This document shows positions 33,379 to 44,619 of a DNA stretch of 64,000 nt, in pieces. Numbering within the stretch: position 1 is the stretch's first letter; the number at the start of each line of letters is the position of its first letter. This stretch comes from Planoprotostelium fungivorum (Eukaryota; Evosea; Variosea; Cavosteliida; Cavosteliaceae). A program made the position numbers and the translations under genes. The notes under the pieces are model-generated. The model was not told the DNA's origin and searched no databases. It saw only the letters and a list, made by a program, of their open reading frames with translations. The DNA lies in contig MDYQ01000096.1 in the NCBI GenBank assembly GCA_003024175.1, positions 32,117 to 96,116 on the forward strand. Direction: 5' to 3'.

Positions 33379-34994
33379 TTATTTCATTGCCTCCAGCTCT
33401 CTTCTCATTTCCGCCTCCCATTCTTCATCGATCTCTACATCCAACTCATCATTCTCCATCTGATCGTCATCAGCCCATCATCGTCATCATCTTCTCACGT
33501 GGTTCCAATCGCTCTCCCAATCTTTCATCTCCGTCTTCTCTTCAGGTTCTTGAAGAGTATCCCTCACAGATACAAATTCTTCAGAATCAAAGTTGTCGCT
33601 GACAAATTCCAATTCATCCAGGGGAGGACTCTGCTGCGCTGACGGAGCGTCAATGACCGTCTACAACGATGTAGATAGAAATTAAAATCACCGAAATTCT
33701 GCGTGTCTTCGTAGAGTGATTCCAATGGGGGTGAATTTACAGAAATCGATTGACCGTCTACAACGGCCTCCGCCTGGCTCGAATTTTCCGTGGAATCCAC
33801 AGAGACGTCACGTGATGGGGTCACGGAGGGGGTGGATGATGCCGGTGGCACGATAATTTGAGACGGAGCAGTCGAAATCTGTTGCGTGACGGGATGAACG
33901 GGTCCGGATTCTGGATCATCTGAAGAGGATGAGCCGTCTCGATCATGAAGACGATCCGCGATCTCAACACGACACCCGACGCGACAGATCGAATGGACAC
34001 AGAACCAACGATTCACCTCTCAACGATTCGTCTGCAACACCATAAGAAGCTTTGATGACCCATATTCGATAGAAATAATTCCTCCAGAAGCCTCCCTCGG
34101 ATATGTGTGAGGGTACCAACTTGAATCGCACCCCGGCGAGGGATTTATCTGCATCCAAACACATCTACATCGTTGTAGATCAGCTCGTGTGACGAGTGAA
34201 GAACAGAATGATGAAAGTAAGATCGAACGATACCTTTGCGAGGAGGATGTTTTCCTCCAGGTCGAAGTTAAATTTGAAGTTGACATCATCGGGGGGAGCG
34301 TTGAGAAAGTTTCGATTGTTGTTCGTCAGACTTTGGATGAGATGTTCAACCTGTTCATCATCAGCGTTTACGATCTCGATCGGGTGAGATGAAATTACGG
34401 TCGTGGATGATCTGTGTGTACCTCCGCTCTTGTCGTTGGATCATCGATGGGGATGCGATCCCATGGTACCCTCAATTTCGACACCTTCTCTTTCCTCTGT
34501 CGCTCTCTCTGCGACCATCAGAAACATCCTTATGCATGATCATCGAACCTCTTGAGAGTCGTCCGTCTCTTTGAGAAAACTGGTGAATGTCTTCTGCTCC
34601 TCTTCTACGGCAGTCTTGATCTTTGCTGCAGCTGTTGTTCTTCAACATCAGATGAGTGATAACCTGACTGACCTGTGGTCGCTGCCTCTTTCACAGATTT
34701 CGTAACGTAAGTTGAAAACCCAGAGAGAGAGCCCTTCATGGCCGTGAGACGTTCTTGTGTCTTATTGGAAGTAATTGTAATGGGTGCATCTTCAGTTTTT
34801 TCTTTCGAAGATTGATCTGACACTACCTCCTTCTGCGATGTCGTCGTCTCTTTTGGTGATGAGGTTTGTGCTGACGTTGCATTTTCATTGGGTCGAGGTT
34901 GCGCTGGGGTGAGCTTCTCCAACAACTGATCGAGATTCGGGAGAGTAATGTTACTTATAGAAGTTGTGAAGGTATTGCGGCGTAGAAAGTCCAT
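33379..34994 (-). CDS. BSD-domain protein (BTF2-like/synapse-associated/DOS2-like)
   Basis: Minus strand; ATG 34994 (MDFLRRNTFTTSISNITLPN). A Ser/Thr/Glu-rich segment leads to an amphipathic region (SLSGFSTYVTKSVKEAATTG and TFTSFLKETDDSQEV), then the BSD core: VEHLIQSLTNNNRNFLNAPP, DDVNFKFNFDLEENILLAK and VRFKLVPSHISEGGFWRNYF. The F-W pair in the last helix is the family signature. An acidic, disordered tail (DDPESGPVHP..., LDELEFVSDNFDSEEFVSVR) ends DVEIDEEWEAEMRRELEAMK, stop 33379-33381 beside AATAAA. The organisation matches animal SYAP1 / yeast DOS2-type proteins. Exact role unknown; SYAP1 is linked to Akt signalling. Introns contain palindromic TCTACAACG copies; one copy (33758) is in coding sequence as AVVDG. 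Confidence 0.85.
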
Positions 34995-35132
34995 CCTGCC
35001 GGATGATGTGAACCTGAAATTATTCACAATTAAATAAGCAACTACAACCCCCACTGGATCAAGTCCTTCAAGTATCATGATTTACTCTCATCCAATGCTG
35101 TCTATTTATCTGACTGGATGTACAGTAGCCTT

Positions 35133-35772
35133 TTACATGATGTAAGTGAAAAATTCCAAAATCCTCTGGCTCTCGGATGCCATCCTAGCGGCCTCGATCT
35201 CCTCTGGATTGATGCTACGATCGATCTTCTCTGATCTGCACAAAATCTCCATCATCTCCTCCTTCGACTCTCTCATCGCCTCCAACAGAGCTTCGTTCTT
35301 CTGTCCAGAGCTGAACCACATCTTCTCTTCCATCAGCTGCAGTAGATCGGTATTGCCCGATCTGACCACAGCGTGCAGTATGCTGTCGTTGAACGTCGTT
35401 CGGCAGGACAGGGGGCTACGACCATTGGCAATAGATGAAGGAGGAAGTGATCTTGTTCTGGATTACCAGTGCTGTACTGCCGCAATCTGATCGTGTGTTG
35501 CTGGATGACCGGGAGGGAAGGTGCCGAGAGTCGTTCAAGATACTTCCGTTGCGATGCGTGAGTGCATCTTTTGTATGTTCCCCAGAATGGCCGATAGTCC
35601 AAAAGATCGAGGTCGAACCACCGTTGGCACTCTTCCCTCCATCGGTGCGATACTTGCTGACAGACACCGAAGGTTCTGATGGCTAACTGCTTCCGTTCAG
35701 CGTTTTGATCATCGAGATGGCGCAAAGAGGATGTGTCGCAGTAATCTCCAGCCGAGAATCTCTTCCATCTTT
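35133..35772 (-). CDS. F-box/ankyrin-like protein, partly resolved
   Basis: Minus strand. The 5' part open from about 35772 reads LRHLDDQNAERKQLAIRTFG then VCQQVSHRWREECQRWFDLD, an F-box-like helix pattern (V-C-x3-W-R). It continues LLDYRPFWGTYKRC. The 3' part is in another frame: NDSILHAVVRSGNTDLLQLM, an ankyrin-like repeat, ending ESQRILEFFTYIM (stop 35133-35135). An intron must link the two around 35405-35510 but I could not fix it. No start codon identified; an upstream frame (35770-35900, FFKRFSNLDFVVVPNLRAQS) may belong to it. If correct, it would be a substrate adaptor of an SCF ubiquitin ligase. Confidence 0.42.
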
Positions 35773-36162
35773 AGCTCGTGCTCTGGTTGGTGCTGTAGTC
35801 TCTTTGCGTTTTCATTCTTCTGATTGTGCTCGCAAGTTTGGCACCACCACAAAATCCAGGTTGCTGAACCGCTTAAAGAACGACGTCCGTATGGTGAGTC
35901 ACTCACTATCTATTACTGAACGTCTTTCCTCGTTAGATTAACACAGTGTATTTGGTGTTATCACTCATGAGAGTGGATTGGATTGAATCTGCCCTCTCAC
36001 GTTTCTCAGACATAGAAATCTCCAACAAAAATCAAGCAAAAGCGCCGGTAAATTGGAAATCCGATGAGAATTTGGATTTTACCAAGACTGTTTGTAGATC
36101 CTTCTTTTCCAATTTGTCACACATACTAATCACCGACGTCAATCACATCACATCACAGAATC
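35773..36162. other. Spacer upstream of ClpB
   Basis: Possible 5' exon of the F-box-like gene at its left end. 35946-36162 has no clear coding signal on either strand and should contain the ClpB promoter. Confidence 0.3.
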
Positions 36163-39100
36163 ATGCTGAGCTATCTACCGCGTAGAGTGCATAGTCAAAC
36201 CATTTCTCGCCTGACGAAGAATGCGACACATGCCAAGCGTAAAGAACCAATCGCTTCACCGACCTTCTTGCTCCACAGTCCCTTCACAACTAGGTTACTG
36301 TATCCGAAGGATACTCCGATATTACGGCGTGCATTCGGTGGATTTGGAAGCAATAACAACAACAACAACAATGGTGAGCACATACAGAGGAAGGAGCAAG
36401 CTGACACGATTCAGGTGGTAACTCATTTGGAAAGAGCAACAATTCTGGAGGGGGAGGTCAAGGTGAATGATCACATTTGATATGACGTGACACTCACTGA
36501 ACGACAAAAGGACCAAAGATCACTTGGGAAGCAGCACCACAGACGGGAGACGCTTTGAAGAAGTATTGTAAAGATCTCACGGCCCTGGGTGCGTCTTAAA
36601 TCATCTTTCCATCGACTCATTCGGAGACAGCCGCACAAGGAAAGATCGATCCGGTCATCGGCAGAGAAGAAGAAGTCAGGAGAGCACTCCAAGTTCTCTC
36701 ACGAAGGACGAAGAACAACCCGGTTCTCATTGGAGAGCCTGGAGTTGGAAAGACGGCCATCGTGGAAGGCATGGCCCTGCGTATCGTCAACGGTGACGTC
36801 CCAGAATCGGTCAAGAAGAAGAAGATCTTCGCCCTCGATCTGGCATCCATCATCGCTGGTGCTAAATATCGCGGAGAGTTCGAGGAGAGATTCAAGGCCG
36901 TACTAGAAGACGTCGTAGCCAGTCAGGGACAGGTGAGTTGAGAGGTGCGTCTTCCATTGCTGATGGTATAGGTCATTCTCTTTGTCGATGAGATGCACGT
37001 CTTGGTCGGTGCCGGAGCCGCAGAAGGTGCTATCGATGTGAGTGAACGAAGCACTATCGTGCGAACATGATCATCATCGCATTTGATGAAAAAATCCACA
37101 CGATCTGATGATGATCAGGCATCGAACATGTTGAAGCCCCAACTCGCGAGAGGAGAACTCCACTGCATCGGAGCCACTACTCTGAACGAATACCGAAAGT
37201 ACATCGAGAAAGATGCCGCCCTGGCTAGAAGATTCCAATCGGTTTACATCGGAGAGCCTTCCGTTCAAGACACGATCTCCATGCTGAGAGGCCTCAAAGA
37301 AAAGTACGAAGTACACCACGGTGTTCGCATATCCGACAGCGCCGTCGTGTCAGCCTGCACCATGTCCGCCAGGTTCGAACAATTTTCTCTCTTTCACGCT
37401 AAGTTTCTTCAGGTACATTGCAGATCGATTTCTGCCCGATAAGGCCATCGATCTGTTGGACGAATCGGCCAGCAGGCTGAGGCTGCAACAAGAGTCGAAG
37501 CCGGAAGTCATCGAGAACCTCGATCGAGCCGTCATCACACTGAAGATGGAGAGGGAAGCTCTACGAAAAGAGACCGATTCGATATCGAGGTGATCACAAG
37601 TGACGTCAAAAGAGGCTGACGACATCAGGGAGAGGTTATCAAAGATAGAGGAAGAGCTGGGCCGCATTCAGAAGGAATCGGAGGGCCTGACGAAGACTTG
37701 GTTGGAAGAGAAGGCCCAATTGGACAAGGCAAAGCAAGCCAAAGTCCGATTGGAGAGAGCGAAGACCGATCTAGAGATCTGTCAGAGGAGAGGAGAATTG
37801 GAGAAGGCCTCCGAACTCATGTACCGCATCATCCCAGAATTGCAATCTGAAATACCAAAGGAAGGATCCGAATCACAATTCAAATTACTCAGTGAAGTCG
37901 TCACGGAGAAGGACATCGCCATGGTGACTCTCTCTATCAGAAAAACAAACGGCTCACATTTTGTACAGGTCGTATCGCGTACCACCGGTGTACCTCTCAG
38001 CTCTCTCGTCTCTGGTGAGAAGAAGAAACTACTCGATCTAGAGAGAGACCTATCGAGCCACGTCATCGGCCAAGAAGAAGCCGTCAAGGCCATCGCCACG
38101 AGCATTCGCATCTCTCGGGCAGGCCTGCACTCTCACTCCAGACCCCTCGGTTCTTTTCTCTTCCTCGGTCCCACCGGTGTTGGAAAGACAGAACTGTGCA
38201 AGCAATTGAGCCAAGCTCTCTTTCACGTGGGTAGCTTCAACCTCGTGAGAATCACATCGAATGACTCGGGTAAAGGACAGTAACGCCATGGTGAGAATAG
38301 ACATGAGCGAATACATGGAGAGACATTCGGTGTCTCGTCTGATCGGTGCACCACCTGGCTACGTCGGTTACGATGAAGGTGGAAGGCTGACCGAGGCCGT
38401 AAGGCGTAGACCTTATCAGGTGCGCGTGTCTTTTCATTTCAAGAGAGTGAACGGAAATGCAGGTTGTTTTATTCGATGAGTTCGAGAAGGCACACAGGGA
38501 GATCTCCAACGTGATGCTTCAGATATTAGACGAAGGTTTTCTCACAGACAGTCAAGGAAGAAAAGTGGATTTCAGGTGAGTCAAACTGTCTTTCCTCTCT
38601 TCTAAAGAGAGAACAGAAACACCATCATCATCATGACGTCCAACCTGGGTGCAGAGTACCTGGCTGACCTTCCGGAGGGTGCTCCATCTTCCGACGCGAG
38701 AGATCTCGTGAGTTCTCGTGTGGATCTACGAGAGAGAAATCTGACCGAACCAGGTCATGTCTGCAGTCAGAGCTCAGTTTGCGCCCGAATTCATCAACCG
38801 AATTGACTCTACGGTTCTGTTCAACCGTCTGAGCCGCGAGAACATGAGGACCATCGTGGACGTGCAGATGCTCGGTGAGGAGACGGAAAGACATTCGTTC
38901 GGCTGATGAGAGGACAGAGATCGACAAGATGCTGGGAGACAAGAAGATCACGTTGGAGTTGGGAGATGAACCGAAGGCTTGGCTGGCCGATCAAGGTTAC
39001 GATCCGAGATACGGAGCCAGACCACTGAAGAGGTTGATCCAATCGGCCATCCTCACTCCCCTCAGTACTCTCATCCTTCAGGTGAGTCACATCACTTATG

Positions 39101-39228
39101 GTTGAGATGTGAATACTGAGTGTGAACAGGGAGATTTGGTAGAAGGATCAGTCGTCACGACAAAGGTAAAGGAAGACAAGTCGGCGTTGGACTTTGAGGT
39201 CTCTCTGCAGCCCACTGCTGCTCAATGA
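36163..39228 (+). CDS. ClpB/Hsp78-type AAA+ disaggregase, mitochondrial
   Basis: ATP-driven unfoldase that rescues aggregated proteins, acting with Hsp70. The first about 65 residues ([20 protein letters not shown]...) are basic and Ser/Thr-rich without acidic runs, as for mitochondrial import, followed by a Gly/Asn-rich stretch. AAA-1: GEPGVGKTA (Walker A), [20 protein letters not shown] (Walker B and pore side), ALARRFQ (arginine finger). The coiled-coil middle domain has [23 protein letters not shown]-2: GPTGVGKTE, then [44 protein letters not shown], and [14 protein letters not shown] (sensor 2). The family's N-terminal Clp_N repeat domain is absent: [20 protein letters not shown] follows soon after the leader. 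This is typical of mitochondrial Hsp78. About 3 kb with many short introns; stop 39226-39228, AATAAA close by. The splice near 38230-38285 is approximate. Confidence 0.95.
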
Positions 39229-39340
39229 AAAAATTAATAAAATTGAGAGAAATGAAAAACACGACAACTCAATTTCTATCTACAACCGAACCCGGTTGAA
39301 CTTGGCGCCATTTCTCGCCTTCAAATAAGGAGAGGTGCTC

Positions 39341-40098
39341 ATGTCTGTTAACGTTAGTGCCGTCGAGTGGGTTGGATCTCCAACCACAGAATGGAATTCA
39401 GAGTTCAAATGGAAGATCACCGTTGATTGCATTGCGGAACTGAAAGCTCGTGAGAAGCTCGACTATGGAGCGTAGATGTCTCACATGTATTCAGACTTGG
39501 AATGGAGGGTGATATACGCTGTATCAGACCCAATCTACGATCAGATCTTAGAGAGTGTGCCTGTCGGACCTTTTCCAATTGGAGCCTGCAGTTTCAACTT
39601 TGAGGTGAGTCACGCGAGAAGATCTCTATCCAACATCATTACCAGGCACCAGCACCAGACCACACACAGATCCCTGAGGCAGAGATGCTAGGCGTCTCTT
39701 GTGTCATTCTCAGCTGTTCCTATGTCAACCAGGTCTCTAATCGATCTTCACGAAGACGAAACAGCTGACTCCCCACAGGAATTCATCAAGATCGGTTACT
39801 TTGTTCGTTCGGAATATGCGGATCCAAAGTTGAACGAGAATCCACCCAAGATCTCACAGGTGAAGATCTCTCACCTCATGGTCTGAGTGGTGCACAGACC
39901 GACAAGATGATCAAGACGATCGCGGCAGATCAGCCCAAAGTGACTCGATTCATCATTGATTGGAACGCTGAAGATCCAGATGTGAGTGATCGATTCGATG
40001 ATCATCCGATCGAGTCAACGCTAACACAAGATAGTACATGAAGGAACTGGAGCACTTCAACGGAAACGAACCTGCACCACAGGAGGCAGAAGACGAAG
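39341..40098 (+). CDS. ASF1: Histone chaperone ASF1 (probably the N-terminal half of a longer gene)
   Basis: Binds the H3-H4 dimer and passes it to CAF-1/HIRA in the nucleus. MSVNVSAVEWVGSPTTEWNS begins the Ig-like beta sandwich. Then LEWRVIYAVSDPIYDQILES, VPVGPFPIGACSFNFEAPAP, IPEAEMLGVSCVILSCSYVN, EFIKIGYFVRSEYADPKLNE, NPPKISQ and PKVTRFIIDWN follow the family nearly residue for residue. The Asp of SDPIYDQ-type strands and the RVTRF-like edge are the histone contact surface. After DYMKELEHFNGNEPAPQEAE the frame reaches a GTGAGA donor at 40099. If read through, it stops at 40223 after an odd tail; if the 41-nt intron 40099-40139 is removed, the frame continues into an F-box protein (next entry). 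Confidence 0.93.
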
Positions 40099-40139
40099 GT
40101 GAGACATTCGATCGGCGTCCGATTCTGAAGACAAATCAG

Positions 40140-41662
40140 AATTCATCCGACAGACCAGCAACGCTTTCAAGAATCGAAATGTACAGAATCGAAGCATCCG
40201 CACGGATTTCCTTCCCATCCTGACCTTTCTCTCTTCCAACGTCTTTTCAAACGTAGTGAAACCACAATCCCTCATTCACTGACTCTTTCAGCTCAATTTA
40301 AGTGACATTGCAAAGTGCAGGCGAGTGTGCAAGAGTTGGTACAATCACATTCAGCAGGGTCTACAACTCAAGTGAGACGTTCACGTCTCATTCACACACT
40401 TACACCATTCAGGGCCGTCACCGTAGAGGGGGCATCTCACGCGGGCATGTTCCAATTTGGTTTGAAGCAGTGCTCTCCTTCCCTCGAATCTTTCGTATCG
40501 AGGAGCTCCGTGATCAACAACGACATCTTGTCCGGTGAGTCGTCTGTCCTTCCACTCCCTCACATCTCTTCAGCTTGGCTCGACAAATGTGGCGCGTCTC
40601 TACTGTTTCTGAGTGAGTTGTCATTCTTCATATTCTTGTGATTCGAATGAAATGTAGATTTGGAGAACTGCAGTGGAGTGAACGACGAGAGCGTGAAGAA
40701 GATCTTACAGAGATGTCCAAAGTTGAAGTCCCTCTTGTTATCGAACACGGGCGTGTCTCGGGAGGGACAGAGTCTGGATCACATTCTGAAGGCCATGAAG
40801 GGAAGGTTGACCGATCTGTCTCTCAGTCAAGTGTCCGTAGAGGGCTTCCAATCCATCTGCAGGGTACGTACGTTACGTATCGTAGGCTGACGTCGTCAGA
40901 CGTGCGGAGATACGTTGGTGTCACTCAGCGTGCCAGATTCTCACGTAACAGAGAAGGTCATCTTTGAAGAGATCCCCAATCTGAAGAGTCTGAATTATCT
41001 TGGCATTCCTTTCTGCTCCCAGATTTCACCTGATGCAGTAGATCGTCTCAAGAGGCTCTTCTCTGAGGTGATCTCATCATCGATCAACACATCACGTGGA
41101 TCATCATGTATTCATGCATGACAGGTGGAAGCCAGTCACAGCCCCGCCGACTTCCAGGCCGAATTGATGAAGTACCGAGAGGACAGCGGCAAGGTGGCCA
41201 TCGTCTTCCGTCTCCTCGATCAGCATGACATCATCTCCCCCGACAAGATGCCAGGTGACACACACATTCTCTCCTCCTCTTCTAACTACAAAAGGCTCTC
41301 TCCTGCCAGACAGCCTGAACAGAGAGGGAGACATGTTCCTCTACAACGGAAAGCACTCCGCCGTGTCGAACGAGCTGACTGATTTGGGCTTCTCTGTCTT
41401 TACGAAGATCGACTGGGAGGACGATTTAGAGGACGAGGTGAGAGGCATGTCGTGTCTTCTGCTCATGATGAGAAGAGTTCGGGAGAAGAGGAAGAAGAGG
41501 AGGAAGATGATGAGAAGGGGTTGGTCATCGACACGAAGGAAGACGGAAAAGAGAACGAGAGCGAGGATGCAAACAGGAGGGATACGGTGAGGAGAGATGA
41601 GAGGTCGATCTGATCCGATGCAGATGGAGGGTGCCCCCCCAGCTAAGAAACAAAAGGTATAA
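40140..41662 (+). CDS. F-box/leucine-rich-repeat protein, apparently spliced in frame to ASF1
   Basis: After the 40099-40139 intron: EEFIRQTSNAFKNRNVQNRS, IRTDFLPILTFLSSN, then (intron 40241-40291) LNLSDIAKCRRVCKSWYNHI, a good F-box. LRR-like exons follow: VTVEGASHAGMFQFGLKQCS, WLDKCGASLLFL, LENCSGVNDESVKKILQRCP, KLKSLLLSNTGVSREGQSLD, RLTDLSLSQVSVEGFQSICR, TCGDTLVSLSVPDSHVTEKV. Then comes a region FQAELMKYREDSGKVAIVFR, an acidic stretch (EEEEEEEDDEKG) and a terminal nuclear-localisation-like PAKKQKV, stop 41660-41662. No ATG in the F-box frame lies between the ASF1 part and the F-box, which supports one continuous gene. F-box proteins recruit substrates to SCF ubiquitin ligases. Domain call good; fusion inferred. 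Confidence 0.72.
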
Positions 41663-41899
41663 TACAAAGTGATTTCTTTCTGTCTATTGTATGTGCTGTG
41701 TATAGTGTCGTCATGAAGAAACGTCGGGTCATCTCTTATATGCATACTTGATAATAACGAAGAGAAACACCTTGCATGTTCACGTCTTTGAAGACGCGTC
41801 CGCGGTATGAACGGTTCTGTTGTATTTTGATTGCGATTCTCAAATAAATGAATCTCATTCAGTTCCCAAATCTTCCGTCGCGTGAGGGTATCATACAAG
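41663..41899. other. Spacer between ASF1/F-box gene and ARMH3
   Basis: 237 bp with AATAAATG at 41841 and no gene. Contains the ARMH3 promoter. Confidence 0.4.
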
Positions 41900-44530
41900 A
41901 TGAACTCTCCTGTAGTAGTAGAGTCGAATGTGAGATCTCGATAGATGATTTATCATCAGAAGGAGCACGAGCGACAGCACATCTCGATGACTGATGGATT
42001 CACAGGGAGTCCTGCGATCTAGCAGCAAAGGAGAAGGACAACTCGTATTGAAGGAAAAATTTGTCTTAATGATGGAAGAAGTGTTCGAGGAACCCAAGCG
42101 GTTTGAGAATGATGATTTCTGGCAGCAGCTGATGTTGTTAAAAGTCAACACTTCATTCATTCATCAGTGAGGAACGTTTCGATCTTCAGAGTTAATCGAA
42201 ATACAGATATCTCTCATCGAAGACCGAGGAAGAATTAATGTTTTTGAAGGTGACAGTTTTCACATGAACGAATTCACATCTTGGCACAGATCAGCATCAA
42301 CGGCATCTTCGAAAGATGTCTTCAGACTCTAGATGACGAACAGCCCATCAGAAGAGGTCACGCGATGGAGGTACGTGTGCCTTCACACGTAACGCATCCC
42401 TCTGATGCAACTGCAGATCATGGGAGCACTTCTGCAGGCCATCGTCCAGAAGAAATACGCGGATTTCAACGAGCGAGTCAGGTTCATACTGACAGAGATC
42501 GATGACTCAGATTCATCTTTCTGCTGTCTGTTGAGAGGATCCATCAAACAATTGTCAACGGGTGATGGAGGTGAGATCTACGTGACGAGAACCATGCCAG
42601 TGTAGTCACATATCGAGTGAATGACATCTATGCAGAGGTATTGCATCGTCTCGCTCTCACTGTTCTCTTGATTCTCGCCACCGGCTCAGATAACATCAAT
42701 TCGAACAACTTTATCGAATATTTCATGCAGGTGTGTTCTACTTTGTCTGCATCTCTTCACACTCGCAGGTTGATCTCAGCGACCTTCTCTTCTCCATATT
42801 CAAGAACAGTCGAGAGTCCACACCTCTATGTCAGCTTGCCACGTCATTATACGTCATCATCCTCAACTACCGCAAGACAGAATTGACCCGTAGCCCGTAC
42901 CGCAAGAAGCTCGCAGAATCGCAGAATTCCGATCTGTTCCGTTATCTGACACCTCTCATCACATCGGTCGTGCAAGTCAACGAGATGATGACAAACAGCT
43001 ACGTCACCAGTGGCATCTTCAGCCGATGGACTGGCTACCTAGGCTCGTGGGTGGGTGCCGGCAGCCCCACCACCGAGCAGAACATCTCGTCCACCTTATC
43101 GACACAGAAGGAATTACTTTCTTCCCTGTTGTTCTTGTATGAGGTGAGGCGTGGTGGAGATGAAGATCATCACATTGTCTCAGGTCTGCAATCTGAATCG
43201 GAATACTTTACCCCTTCTCGTGCCCAGGGACGATGGTACAGTCTTTCGCTCCCTTCTCTACTGACGTGAAACAGAGAACGTCGATTTTCCTCTCCTTCCA
43301 CAACTCTTCACCTTCTGCTCGTTCTTGTTCACGGACGTCAGGAGTCATCAAGACGTGTACGATGTGTCCACACTCTGTCTCTCGATCCTCTGCTGTCTGA
43401 CCGACAGCACATCTTCGTGCGCCATACTCTTCAACGACAAATACACCGCGACGATATCAATGCTGACGAGTAAGGTGAGACATTCCTCTCGCAGACGAAA
43501 CGCGTGACGTCACATTCAGTCACACGTTGGAGGGTACAGAAACGTACAAGGGAACTTGGCCTCTCTCATGCTGGTCACAGTCATCATATACATACAGAAC
43601 AACGGTAGTAAGAACCTCCACTACGATCTATACAGGTGATGTATCACATCGCAGCGTGACGACTGAATCGAATCAGCAAGAGCCTCAACATCCTGGACCG
43701 TCTCATCTCTTATCGCATTCGACGTCACGATGCATCGACTGCCTCACCCGATCTGTCGAAACATCTCATCTCAGCTACACTCACCATCAAGTGGAACGAA
43801 CTGTGGGATCCCCTCTTCTCTCTCTTCAGATACATCCTGGCCACCATGAATAACCAACCCACAGATGCCTTACAATTGCTCTCTCAGGTGATTCTCTGAT
43901 AGAGACGACGATTGACGTGGTTAGATCGTGCACGTGGTGAACATGTTCATCAGCTACGGAGAGATTCTTCTCACACCCATCGAATATGATTTTCTCTACG
44001 CCGAGATCATCCGACACCGAGGCAGCATCGACGCCCTCTTCGAGCAAGGTGGGGCAGAGTTTCAGGCTGGAGAGACTGACGAGAGACAGCGAAAGATAAA
44101 CCAGAGTGGAGCAATGTGTTGAGGCAGATGGATAACATGAAGAGTATCATCAAGCACTACGGAAAGGAATTTGACAAGTGAGAAACGAACGAGATGTTGA
44201 TCTGAAGATGTCAGTTGGGCCGAACTGAGGCCAGAAGACATCATGACTCCGGAAGAGGTGAGATGTTGTGACGATGAAGTTCATGTGTCTCAGGTGCAGA
44301 AGATCGTTCGTCTCAATTACGATACGCTGCGATTAGAATCGATGGAGGATGTTCAATTCAAGCCCATCTACTTTGAAGGACCGAAAGAGGAAGCACTGAT
44401 CAGAAAGGTGATGATCTGATCGAGATGAGGTAGCTGATGGACGTAGCTGGCGACCCAAGTATCGAATAAGATCAAGAACGGTATCGTCATTCCATCTTCC
44501 GTGAATTATTCCCACACACCGAAAGGTTGA
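41900..44530 (+). CDS. ARMH3: ARMH3 (C10orf76/DUF1741) armadillo-like helical protein
   Basis: In animals ARMH3 works at the Golgi with PI4KB and GBF1/Arf1. Exons follow that family: SSSKGEGQLVLKEKFVLMME, FENDDFWQQLMLLKVNTSF, QISINGIFERCLQTLDDEQP, MGALLQAIVQKK, DLLFSIFKNSRESTPLCQLA and STQKELLSSLLFLYE. Next are FPLLPQLFTFCSFLFTDVRS, LNILDRLISYRIRRHDASTA and IKWNELWDPLFSLFRYILAT. Best matches are VNMFISYGEILLTPIEYDFL, YAEIIRHRGSIDALFEQ and VQKIVRLNYDTLRLE. Start MNSPVVVESN with an intron right after it; stop TGA 44528-44530 after VNYSHTPKG. The whole protein is predicted alpha-helical repeats, no catalytic motif. It ends about 90 bp from the convergent cyclophilin gene. Confidence 0.9.
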
Positions 44531-44619
44531 ATGAAGTGAAATTGAAAATGAGAGAGGTCGGTATTCGATTTGGTCGTTCATCACGCGAGAACACGAACAA
44601 TGAAGAGGAACGTCCCACA

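Noticed and set aside
41340-41352. CTCTACAACGGA counted as a copy of the palindromic motif
   Set aside because: It is coding sequence (LYNG) in the F-box gene and lacks the second arm, so it was left out of the motif list.
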